From contig SCUI01000013.1 in assembly GCA_004297225.1 (NCBI GenBank), forward strand, positions 1 through 64,000: DNA of 64,000 nucleotides, written 5' to 3'. This DNA is from Lysobacteraceae bacterium (GTDB taxonomy: Bacteria > Pseudomonadota > Gammaproteobacteria > Xanthomonadales > Xanthomonadaceae). The notes beneath the pieces were generated by a model. The model was not told the origin of the DNA, searched no databases, and worked only from the letters and a program-made list of their open reading frames with translations. This document shows positions 41,196 through 49,608 of this stretch, piece after piece. The position numbers and the translations under genes are program-made. Numbering within the stretch: the first letter of the stretch is position 1; each line of letters opens with the position of its first letter.

Positions 41196-43265
41196 ATGAA
41201 ACTGCACCAAGCCATCCTCTCCGCGGCCCTGCTCGCGGCGCTGCCCACCACTGCGTTCGCCGAACGCGGCTTCCAGCCCGAAGACATCGTCTCGATGGAC
41301 CGCTATTCCTCGCCGGTGCTGTCGCCGGACGGGCGCAAGCTGGTGTTCGCCAAGCGCGTCGTCGACATGGATGCGAACAAGTCGTCCACCTCGCTGTGGA
41401 TCGAGGACCTGTCCGCGCGCGACGCGGCGCCGCCGGTGCGATTGACGCCGGAAGGTTGGAACGTGAACTCGCCGGCCTTTTCCGCCGACGGCAAGCGCGT
41501 GTACTTCCTCAGCGGCAAGAATGGCAGCTCGCAGCTGTACGCGGTCGGCCTGGATGGTGGCGCGCCGGTGCAGCTCACGGATTTCGCGGTGGACGTGGAC
41601 GCCTATTCCCTGTCCCCCGATGGCGGGCGCATCGCCTTCGCCGCGGGCAGCTTCCCGGACTGCCAGGGTGACCTGGCCTGCACGAAGCAGAAGCTGGAGG
41701 CCGGGAGCAAGGCCAGCGGCGTGGTCTACGACCGCATGTTCATCCGCCACTGGGATACCTGGGGCGATGGCCGCCTGAACCGGATCTTCGTCGCGTCGCT
41801 GGATGGCAAGGCGCCGGTGACCAGCGCGACGCTGGTGGGCGGCGATCTGGTCGCGGACGTGCCGTCCAAGCCGTTCGGCGATCTTTCGGACCTGGCCTGG
41901 GCGCCCGACGGCAAGTCGCTGGTGGTCAGCGCGCGACTGTCGAACGCGCAGGAACCGTGGTCGACCAACTTCGACCTGTACCGCGTGCAGGCCGACGGCA
42001 GCGGCAAGGCCGCCAATCTCACCGGTGCCAACGAGGCCTGGGACGCCGGTCCGGTGTTCAGCGCCGACGGCGGCACCCTGTACTACCGCGCGATGAAGCG
42101 CCCCGGCTTCGAAGCCGACCGCTTCGGGCTGATGGCGATGGACCTGGCGACCGGCGAGGTCCGCGAGATCGCGCCGCAGTGGGACCGCTCCGCCGACAAC
42201 ATCGTGCTCTCCGAAGACGGCCGCACGCTCTACACGACCGCCGGCGACATCGGCCAGCATCCGCTGTTCGCCGTCGACATCGCCACCGGAAATGTCACCG
42301 AAGCCATCGGCGACGGCAGCATCGGCGACTTCGCCATTGCCGGCCCGACTACCGTGTTCACCCGCAATTCGCTCAAGAGCGGCAACCAGGTGTTCACCGG
42401 CGGGCTGGGCGGCACGCCGGAGCGTGCGATCACTCCCAGCGCCGGCGAGATGCTGCCGGACGTGGCGTTCGGCGACTACGAACAGTTCACCTTCAAGGGC
42501 TGGAACGACGAGACCGTGCACGGTTACGTGGTCAAGCCGTGGAATTTCCAGGAAGGCGAGGAATATCCCGTGGCCTTCCTGATCCACGGTGGTCCGCAGG
42601 GCAGTTTCGGCAATGGCTGGAGCTATCGCTGGAACCCGCAGACCTACGCGGGGCAGGGCTACGCCGTGGTGATGATCGACTTCCACGGTTCGACCGGCTA
42701 CGGCCAGGCGTTCACCGATTCGATCAGCCAGCACTGGGGGGATCGTCCGCTGGAAGACCTGCAGAAGGGCTGGGCCGCGGCCCAGGACAAGTACGCGTTC
42801 CTGGACGGCGACAAGGCCTGCGCGCTGGGCGCCAGCTATGGCGGCTACATGGTCTACTGGATCGCCGGCGTATGGCACACGCCTTCTTCTGGGCCGTGGA
42901 AGTGCCTGGTCGACCACGACGGCGTGTTCGATACCCGGATGATGGGCTACGCCACCGAGGAGCTCTGGTTCACCGAGTGGGAGAACGGCGGCACGCCGTA
43001 CGACAACCCGGAAGCCTACGAGCGCTTCAACCCGATCCTGCACGTCAAGGACTGGCGGGTGCCGATGCTGGTGATCCACGGCGAGAAGGACTTCCGCATC
43101 CCGGTCTCGCAGGGCATCGCCGCGTTCACCGCGCTGCAGCGCCAGGGCATCGAGTCGAAGTTCCTCTACTTCCCCGACGAGAACCACTGGGTGCTGAAGC
43201 CGGCCAACAGCCTGCTCTGGCACGACACGGTCAACGACTGGCTGCGCCAGCACATCGGCGAATGA
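41196..43265 (+). CDS. S9 family peptidase (dipeptidyl/acyl aminopeptidase)
   Basis: Signal peptide, beta-propeller, CALGASYGGYMVYWIAG (GxSxGG), DENHWVLKPANSLLWHDTVNDWL. Confidence 0.94.
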   Translation: MKLHQAILSAALLAALPTTAFAERGFQPEDIVSMDRYSSPVLSPDGRKLVFAKRVVDMDANKSSTSLWIEDLSARDAAPPVRLTPEGWNVNSPAFSADGKRVYFLSGKNGSSQLYAVGLDGGAPVQLTDFAVDVDAYSLSPDGGRIAFAAGSFPDCQGDLACTKQKLEAGSKASGVVYDRMFIRHWDTWGDGRLNRIFVASLDGKAPVTSATLVGGDLVADVPSKPFGDLSDLAWAPDGKSLVVSARLSNAQEPWSTNFDLYRVQADGSGKAANLTGANEAWDAGPVFSADGGTLYYRAMKRPGFEADRFGLMAMDLATGEVREIAPQWDRSADNIVLSEDGRTLYTTAGDIGQHPLFAVDIATGNVTEAIGDGSIGDFAIAGPTTVFTRNSLKSGNQVFTGGLGGTPERAITPSAGEMLPDVAFGDYEQFTFKGWNDETVHGYVVKPWNFQEGEEYPVAFLIHGGPQGSFGNGWSYRWNPQTYAGQGYAVVMIDFHGSTGYGQAFTDSISQHWGDRPLEDLQKGWAAAQDKYAFLDGDKACALGASYGGYMVYWIAGVWHTPSSGPWKCLVDHDGVFDTRMMGYATEELWFTEWENGGTPYDNPEAYERFNPILHVKDWRVPMLVIHGEKDFRIPVSQGIAAFTALQRQGIESKFLYFPDENHWVLKPANSLLWHDTVNDWLRQHIGE

Positions 43266-43266
43266 T

Positions 43267-44262
43267 TCACAGCCAGCGGACCTTCCTGAGGTAGGCGTAC
43301 AGGCCGACGACCACCGCGCCGACCACGCCGATCAGCACCCAGTAGCTGTAGCGGCCGTGCAATTCCGGCATGAACTCGAAGTTCATGCCGTACCAGCTGG
43401 TGATCAACGTCGGCGCGGCCAGCAGCGCAGCCCAGCCGGCGAGCTTCTTGACGATCTCGCCCTGGGCCACGGTGACCATCGACAGGTTCACGCTCAACGT
43501 CGCGGTCAGCATCTCGCGCATGGTGTCGGTGGCCTCGTTGACGCGCAATGCGTGGTCGAGGACGTCGCGGAAGTAGGGCCGCACGTCGTCGTGCACCAGG
43601 TCGCCGTGCAGGCGCGTCAGTTGCGCGAGGATGTCCTGCAACGGCGCCACTGCCAGGCGCAGGCGGGTCAGCTCGCGCTTCAGGTCGTACAGGCGCAACA
43701 CCGTGCGGCGGTCGAATTCCTCGGCGAAGACGCGCTGCTCCAGTGCGCCCAGCGTGTCGCGGAATTCGTCGACGATCGGCAGGTAGTTGTCCACCACCGA
43801 GTCGAGCACGACGTAGAGCGCATAGCTGGGGCCCAGGGCCAGCAACCCCGGCTCGCGTTCCGCGCGGTTGCGCACCGGCGCGTAGGAGTCCGACGGACCG
43901 TGGCGCACGGTGACCAGGTAGCGCTTGCCCAGGAACGCGTGGGTCTCGCCGAAGGCGATGCGGCCGCCGTCGACCGCCTGCGCGGTGTGCGCGACGACGA
44001 ACAGCGAATCGCCGTAGGCCTCGATCTTGGGCCGCTGGTGCGCGTGCTGGGCGTCCTCGATGGCGAGGTCGTGCAGGCCGAACTCCTCCTGCAGCTTCAG
44101 CAGCAGCGCGGCATCGGGCTCGTACAGGCCGACCCAGACGAAGCTGCCGTCATCGGCGTCGAGCACGTCGCTGATCGCGTCCAGGGTGATGTCGCCGAGC
44201 CGCCCCCCCTGGGCGTCGTAGGCCACGCAGTTCACCACGCATCCGGGCAATGAAGGTTCCAT
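43267..44262 (-). CDS. corA: CorA-like magnesium/cobalt transporter
   Basis: C-terminal TLITSWYGMNFEFMPELHGRYSYWVLIGVVGAVV (GMN motif). Confidence 0.93.
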   Translation of the reverse strand: MEPSLPGCVVNCVAYDAQGGRLGDITLDAISDVLDADDGSFVWVGLYEPDAALLLKLQEEFGLHDLAIEDAQHAHQRPKIEAYGDSLFVVAHTAQAVDGGRIAFGETHAFLGKRYLVTVRHGPSDSYAPVRNRAEREPGLLALGPSYALYVVLDSVVDNYLPIVDEFRDTLGALEQRVFAEEFDRRTVLRLYDLKRELTRLRLAVAPLQDILAQLTRLHGDLVHDDVRPYFRDVLDHALRVNEATDTMREMLTATLSVNLSMVTVAQGEIVKKLAGWAALLAAPTLITSWYGMNFEFMPELHGRYSYWVLIGVVGAVVVGLYAYLRKVRWL

Positions 44263-44308
44263 GCGCCGGAATCCTACCTTGTGCGGGCGGCGCAAGCCGC
44301 GATGCCCT

Positions 44309-45466
44309 TCAGGAGCGGCGCAGGGCCGTCCACAAGGCCAGGTGTGCCGGCAGCAGCAGCGCGATCCACGCCTCGTTGACCTGCGAAAACAGCAGCACCC
44401 ACTTCAACAGCAGGGCCCCGGCGGCCACCAGCGTCACGATGCGCAGCAGCCGGCGGAACCATGGCCCGGGCGCGCGCCCGGCCATCAGTTGCCATCCCCC
44501 CGGCAGCAGCGCCAGCGCCAGCGGATCGAACAGCAGCAGGTTCTCGTTGGCCCAGGCGAAGCGATGCTCGGTGCCCAACCACAGGTACAGCAGCAGCACG
44601 CCCAGCAGGCCGGAACCGAGCCAGAACACGCTACCCAGCGCCGCCAGCAGCCGTGGCCGCCAGCGGCCGAGCAGCAACAGCGCTGCCGCCACGCCCAACC
44701 CCGCCAGCAGCCACGGCCACCAGGGGCGCGGCGTCTCCGCCGGTTCCGGCGGCAGGCGGTGCGGCAGCAGTTGTTCGGTTGCCAGCACCAGCGGGCGGCC
44801 ATCGGCGAGCCTGGCTTCGCCGAGGCTGTCGGCCAGCCGCATCGGCACGAAGGCTTCCTCCCAGCGCGACAGTTGCCGGTCGGCGTGGCGCGACAGCCCG
44901 ATGTCGAAGCCCAGCCACATCCAGGGCGCCGGCGAAGCCAGCCGCACCGCTTCGCTGCGGTACGTATTGCCGCGCGAGCGCCCGGCGATCTGCTGATGCA
45001 GCTGCCCGCCCAGTGCCTCGTCGATCGCGTCGCGGACCTTGGTCGAGCAGTTCTGGGTGAAATAGTCGTAGCGGTAGCGCGCGTTCTCGGGACGCGCCGC
45101 CACGGCCAGCGCCGCGGCCAGTTCGTCGGCTTGCGCATCGCTGAGATCGAGCCACTGGATCGAGACGCCGCGGCCTTCCTCGCGGTAGATGGCGAGGTCG
45201 TCCCACAGCGGCAGCGCGACCAGCATGTACTGCATCTCGCCGCGGACGAAGCGGCCGAGGAAGCCCGGTTCGCCAGGGTCGAAGAAGCCGTAATTGTAGG
45301 ACAGTGCCTCGCCGGTATCGGGATCGGCGACCACGATCGCGTCGTGGCCGAAGCGTTCCCAGAAGATCTCGCCCGGCTGCATGGTCATCACGCCGATGCG
45401 CGGCGCGGCGTTGGCGAGCCCGGCGAAGAGCAGCGCCAGCAGCAGCCACCAGGCCTTATTCGCCAT
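44309..45466 (-). CDS. DUF4105 domain membrane protein
   Basis: GEIFWERFGHDAIVVADPDTGEALSYNYGFFDPGEPGFLGRFVRGEMQYML, FTQNCSTKVRDAIDEALGG. Confidence 0.82.
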   Translation of the reverse strand: MANKAWWLLLALLFAGLANAAPRIGVMTMQPGEIFWERFGHDAIVVADPDTGEALSYNYGFFDPGEPGFLGRFVRGEMQYMLVALPLWDDLAIYREEGRGVSIQWLDLSDAQADELAAALAVAARPENARYRYDYFTQNCSTKVRDAIDEALGGQLHQQIAGRSRGNTYRSEAVRLASPAPWMWLGFDIGLSRHADRQLSRWEEAFVPMRLADSLGEARLADGRPLVLATEQLLPHRLPPEPAETPRPWWPWLLAGLGVAAALLLLGRWRPRLLAALGSVFWLGSGLLGVLLLYLWLGTEHRFAWANENLLLFDPLALALLPGGWQLMAGRAPGPWFRRLLRIVTLVAAGALLLKWVLLFSQVNEAWIALLLPAHLALWTALRRS

Positions 45467-46304
45467 GCACCGCCACGTGCAACGCATGCAGTCGGCGCGC
45501 GTCGGCGCGCGCGACGCGGAAGGCGAAGCGGCCGAGGGTCAGTTCCTCGCCGGCCTCGGGCAGGTGCCCGATCGCCGCGGTGACGAGGCCGCCGATGGTG
45601 TCGTATTCGTCGTCGTCGAAGTCGGCACCGAAGCGCTCGTTGAAGTCCTCGATCGGGGTCAGCGCATCCACCACGTACTGGCCGTCCGCCTGGGCCGCGA
45701 TCAGCGTGGTCACGTCCTCGGCGTCGTCGTGCTCGTCGTCGATCTCGCCGACGATCTGCTCCAGCACGTCCTCGATCGTCACCAGGCCGGCGACGCCGCC
45801 GTATTCGTCGATCACGATCGCCATGTGGTTGCGCGACTGGCGGAATTCGCGCAGCAGCACGTTGAGTTTCTTCGACTCGGGGATCAGCACCGCCGGGCGC
45901 AGGAGTTCGCGGATGTGCGGGTGGCCGTGCTCGGAAACGACGCCGCGCAGCAGGTCCTTGGCCAGCAGGATGCCGAGGATCTCGTCGCGGTCCTCGCCGT
46001 GCACCGGGAAGCGCGAGTGGCCGGATTCGACCACCTGCCGCATCAATTCCATGAACGGGAGCCCCGAGGCCAGCGCGACCATCTGCGAACGCGGGATCAT
46101 CACGTCGGCCACGCTGAGGTCGGAGACCGCGATCGCGCCTTCCATCATCCGCAGCGTGTCGGAAGCGATGAGGCCGTCGGCCTCGGTGTCGCGTAGCAGC
46201 TCGACCAGGTCTTCCCGGGTGCTCGGCTCGCCGGACAGCATGGCGCCGATCCGTTCGAACCAGGAGCGTCGCTCCGGGGGGTGGCTACTGTCGTCCTCTG
46301 GCAT
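45456..46304 (-). CDS. corC: CorC-like CBS-pair transporter/accessory protein
   Basis: RTREDLVELL-like start, DVMIPRSQMVAL, CBS domains, VTIEDVLEQIVGEIDDEHD, transporter-associated domain. Confidence 0.92.
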   Translation of the reverse strand: MPEDDSSHPPERRSWFERIGAMLSGEPSTREDLVELLRDTEADGLIASDTLRMMEGAIAVSDLSVADVMIPRSQMVALASGLPFMELMRQVVESGHSRFPVHGEDRDEILGILLAKDLLRGVVSEHGHPHIRELLRPAVLIPESKKLNVLLREFRQSRNHMAIVIDEYGGVAGLVTIEDVLEQIVGEIDDEHDDAEDVTTLIAAQADGQYVVDALTPIEDFNERFGADFDDDEYDTIGGLVTAAIGHLPEAGEELTLGRFAFRVARADARRLHALHVAVHGE

Positions 46305-46524
46305 GTCTCGGTGGGTCCGTTCCGGCCCGGATGGGCCGCAAGTGGAGTTTACCGGGAATGGGCGTCGGGCCCCATCACCGGGCCGGCGCAGATCCCGACG
46401 GGCTCGCGGGGGGGGACGCCGCGCTGAATCCCGGTCTCCGCCTTGCGTGGGATGCCGGGGCCGGCCAAGGATGGCCCCGCCAGCAATGATGTTGGCGTAG
46501 AGACCCACTCAAGGAGCAACCCAA

Positions 46525-47064
46525 ATGGATTTCCGCAAGGCACTTCTGGTTTCCGCCCTGGCCACCTTGGCGATTGGCATGTCGTCCGCGACCTTGGCCG
46601 CAAACTCGCTGCGCATCCCGACCCAGGTTTCCATGCACGACGTCGACGCGGAACAGGCGCGGTTGCGCGCGATCGACTTCGAGATGGCCCCGATCAAGTC
46701 GGACGCCGACCTCGCGACTTATTTGCGGACTGCCGGCGAAGAGTCGCCATTGATGGCGTTGTCGCCCGGGGCACGGGAGCGGTTCCTTGCCACCCTGACG
46801 TTCAACGAGAACGGACTGGTGGGATACAAGTACGAGGAACTTGCGCGGGAACTCACGGCGTCTCAGGCCTACCGGATTCTCGCGCTTTTCGGCGCGCAGC
46901 GCACTGCCCATCTACTCGGTGCACGGGTCGAAAGCCCTGCGGATACCGCAGTCGTTCGGATGCCGATCGTCCAGGGGCTTAGGGCCGACTACAAGGAATA
47001 CAAATGCGTCAGCCCCCACAACTGCTACGGCCAGAGGTTTTACATCTGCCTGACAGGGTGCTGA
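46525..47064 (+). CDS. Small exported protein of unknown function with four-Cys C-terminus
   Basis: Signal peptide MDFRKALLVSALATLAIGMSSATLAA; C-term YKCVSPHNCYGQRFYICLTGC* (CX5CX7CX3C). Confidence 0.8.
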   Translation: MDFRKALLVSALATLAIGMSSATLAANSLRIPTQVSMHDVDAEQARLRAIDFEMAPIKSDADLATYLRTAGEESPLMALSPGARERFLATLTFNENGLVGYKYEELARELTASQAYRILALFGAQRTAHLLGARVESPADTAVVRMPIVQGLRADYKEYKCVSPHNCYGQRFYICLTGC

Positions 47065-47071
47065 TACCGCA

Positions 47072-47096
47072 AGGCGGCCGGAACATCCGGCCGCCT
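47072..47096. other. Perfect intergenic hairpin between the two cassette genes
   Basis: aggcggccgga-aca-tccggccgcct, 11-bp perfect stem; no following T tract. Confidence 0.85.
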
Positions 47097-47119
47097 CCTC
47101 CAACAGGAGACTTGCTTCC

Positions 47120-48052
47120 ATGGAACCAAAAGGAACAGCGGCGTGCGTTTGGATGGCGCTCTTGCTCGCCATATCAGCGGATGCCTGGGCACAGACATCC
47201 GATGGCCTGGAAAATGGATTTGACGCGATCCAACAGGTCGAGCAAGGGCTCGCCCTGGACGCCGATCCTGGTCCGCCGCTCGAGGCAGCATTCGATCGCC
47301 ATTTTGGACGCGTGTCCACGCATGCGCTGGACAGGTTGTCGGATGCCGATTTGGGTGCCTTCTTCAGCGCATCGGATACGCTCGTGTTCTATACATCCGA
47401 GCACGAATACCTGGATCGGGTCGAAGCAGCGTTCCAGGAACTGCAATCCCGGGGGCGCGAAACACCGTTTGACGTGCAGACGTTGTTCAAGGATTACGTC
47501 AAGTTCCGGGAGTTCGAGCCAGCACGCAGACTGGCATTGCTTTACCCGGACGTGGAGTTGGAGGAACTACCCCGCACGGTCGAAGCTGCCACGGAATTCG
47601 AGGGCCCGACGGTCCTGGAGCTTGTTGGTAACGACGAGGTTTCGCGCGTCGCCGCAGGCGTACCGAAGGAGGGTCCCTATGTCGTCGTAGCCGGGCATCC
47701 GCTTTGTCATTTTTCCGACAACGCGGTCAGGGCGATACGCGAGGATCCGGAGGTAGCGGCCTTGTTCAAGGGACGCACCCTTTGGCTGATGCCGCAGGAT
47801 CGGTACATCAATCTGGAAACTGTCCGCGATTGGAACCGGGAGTTCCCCGATTATGCGATGCGCTGGGCCTACCAGACATCGGACTGGCCGATGATCAAGC
47901 GGTGGGCGACGCCGAACTTCTATTTCTACCGGGACGGCACGCTTGTCGAGACAGTCATAGGCTGGCCGGAGGAAGGCCAGCGCGACGCGCTGCTGGCCGC
48001 GTTCGCGAAGATCGGCGTCGTGCCGGAAGCGGCGGATCAACGCTCCAGGTAG
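47120..48052 (+). CDS. Exported thioredoxin-fold-like protein of unknown function
   Basis: Signal peptide MEPKGTAACVWMALLLAISADAWAQ; VVVAGHPLCHFSDNAVRAI (CXXS) and RWATPNFYFYRDGTLVETVIGW (cis-Pro-like TP loop). Confidence 0.65.
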   Translation: MEPKGTAACVWMALLLAISADAWAQTSDGLENGFDAIQQVEQGLALDADPGPPLEAAFDRHFGRVSTHALDRLSDADLGAFFSASDTLVFYTSEHEYLDRVEAAFQELQSRGRETPFDVQTLFKDYVKFREFEPARRLALLYPDVELEELPRTVEAATEFEGPTVLELVGNDEVSRVAAGVPKEGPYVVVAGHPLCHFSDNAVRAIREDPEVAALFKGRTLWLMPQDRYINLETVRDWNREFPDYAMRWAYQTSDWPMIKRWATPNFYFYRDGTLVETVIGWPEEGQRDALLAAFAKIGVVPEAADQRSR

Positions 48053-48525
48053 GGGTCCTCGATCCCCAACCCCGCCAGGATCTCCCGCTCCAGCTTCTCC
48101 ATGCATTCGGCGTCGCGCTCGTCCTCGTGGTCCCAGCCGAGCAGGTGCAGGGTGCCGTGGACGGTGAGGTGGGCGTAGTGGTCGTTCAGCGGCTTGCCCT
48201 GTTCCTTCGCCTCGCGCGCGACGACCGGCGCGCAGATCACCAGGTCGCCCAGCAGCGGCATGCGCACGCCTTTCGGCAGCTTCACGCCCTCGGCGACTTC
48301 GGCCGGGAAGCTCAGCACGTTGGTCGCGTAATCCTTGCCACGGTAATGGCGGTTGAGGGCGCGGCCTTCCTTCGCATCGACGATGCGGATGGCGAGGTCG
48401 GCTTCGCGGATGCGCCCGTCGAGCGCCGCGGCCACCCACTTGCGGAAGCTGGTTGCCGCCGGGATGCCGGCGCGGGGCAGGGCATAGCCGACCGTCACTT
48501 CGAGCAGCGCAGGGCCGCGGGTCAT
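48037..48525 (-). CDS. ybeY: Endoribonuclease YbeY
   Basis: YATNVLSFP; HLTVHGTLHLLGWDHEDERDAECME (HGxLHLxGxDH). Confidence 0.96.
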   Translation of the reverse strand: MTRGPALLEVTVGYALPRAGIPAATSFRKWVAAALDGRIREADLAIRIVDAKEGRALNRHYRGKDYATNVLSFPAEVAEGVKLPKGVRMPLLGDLVICAPVVAREAKEQGKPLNDHYAHLTVHGTLHLLGWDHEDERDAECMEKLEREILAGLGIEDPYLER

Positions 48526-49508
48526 GGCGCCGGCCCCGTCGACGCGTCGTGCTGGTCGCGCGCGTCATAGGCATTGACGATGCGCGCGACCAGCGGGTGG
48601 CGCACGACGTCCTTCGATTCGAAGAAGGTGAAGCCGATGCCGTCGACGCCGCGCAGCACTTCCAGCGCATCCTTCAATCCGGATTTCTGGTGCTTGGGCA
48701 GGTCGATCTGGGTAAGGTCGCCGGTGACCACGGCGGTGGAGCCGAAGCCGATGCGGGTCAGGAACATCTTCATCTGCTCGATCGAGGTGTTCTGCGCCTC
48801 GTCGAGGATCACGAACGCGTCGTTGAGCGTGCGCCCGCGCATGTAGGCCAGCGGCGCTATTTCTATGACGCTTTTCTCCAGCAGCTTGACCACTTTTTCC
48901 ACGCCCAGCATTTCGTACAGCGCGTCGTAGAGCGGGCGAAGGTACGGATCCACCTTCTGGGTCAGGTCGCCTGGCAGGAAGCCGAGCTTTTCCCCGGCCT
49001 CCACCGCCGGGCGCACCAGGATCACGCGCTGCACGCGCGATTCGTTCAGTGCATCGACCGCCATCGCCACCGCAAGGAAGGTCTTGCCGGTGCCGGCCGG
49101 ACCGATGCCGAAATTGATGTCATGGGTGGCGATCGCGTGCAGGTATCTGGCCTGGTTGCGGCCGCGCCCGCGGATGGTGCCGCGCTTGACCCGGATCGCG
49201 ACTTCCTGCGGTTCGATGTCCTCGTCGACCACGCGGTCGACCGCGGCTTCGCCCAGGCGCAGGTGGATGCCGGCGTCGGTAAGCGTTTCGTTGGCCGCCT
49301 CGGCCCAGAGTTCGCGCAGCAGGCGTTCGGCCTTCGCCACCGCCACCTCCGGGCCGGCGACGCGGAACACGTTGCCGCGGTTGCCGATTTCAACGCCCAG
49401 CCGCAATTCAAGCAGCCGCAGGTGTGCATCGAAGGGGCCGGACAGGTTGGCCAGCCGTTCTGCGTCGGGAGGATCGAGGGCGAACTCGGAAGTCGTGCGT
49501 GGGGGCAT
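48522..49508 (-). CDS. ybeZ: PhoH-like ATPase
   Basis: NFGIGPAGTGKTFLAVAMAVDAL; RPAVEAGEKLGFLPGDLTQKVDPYLRPLYDAL; VILDEAQNTSIEQMKMFLTRIGFGS. Confidence 0.96.
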   Translation of the reverse strand: MPPRTTSEFALDPPDAERLANLSGPFDAHLRLLELRLGVEIGNRGNVFRVAGPEVAVAKAERLLRELWAEAANETLTDAGIHLRLGEAAVDRVVDEDIEPQEVAIRVKRGTIRGRGRNQARYLHAIATHDINFGIGPAGTGKTFLAVAMAVDALNESRVQRVILVRPAVEAGEKLGFLPGDLTQKVDPYLRPLYDALYEMLGVEKVVKLLEKSVIEIAPLAYMRGRTLNDAFVILDEAQNTSIEQMKMFLTRIGFGSTAVVTGDLTQIDLPKHQKSGLKDALEVLRGVDGIGFTFFESKDVVRHPLVARIVNAYDARDQHDASTGPAP

Positions 49509-49608
49509 CGGTCGCAGCGGCAAGGGGGATCGGCCAGTCGGGCAAGCTTGCGCCCGCCCGGTGTTTTTCGCAAAGTGCGGCGATCGAACGGGCAAGCGGG
49601 GGACGGCA

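Noticed and set aside
39031-43253. Long minus-strand ORFs (640 aa and 788 aa) across the OPT and S9 genes
   Set aside because: Low-complexity H/D/R/Q-rich antisense frames; the sense genes have clear family motifs.
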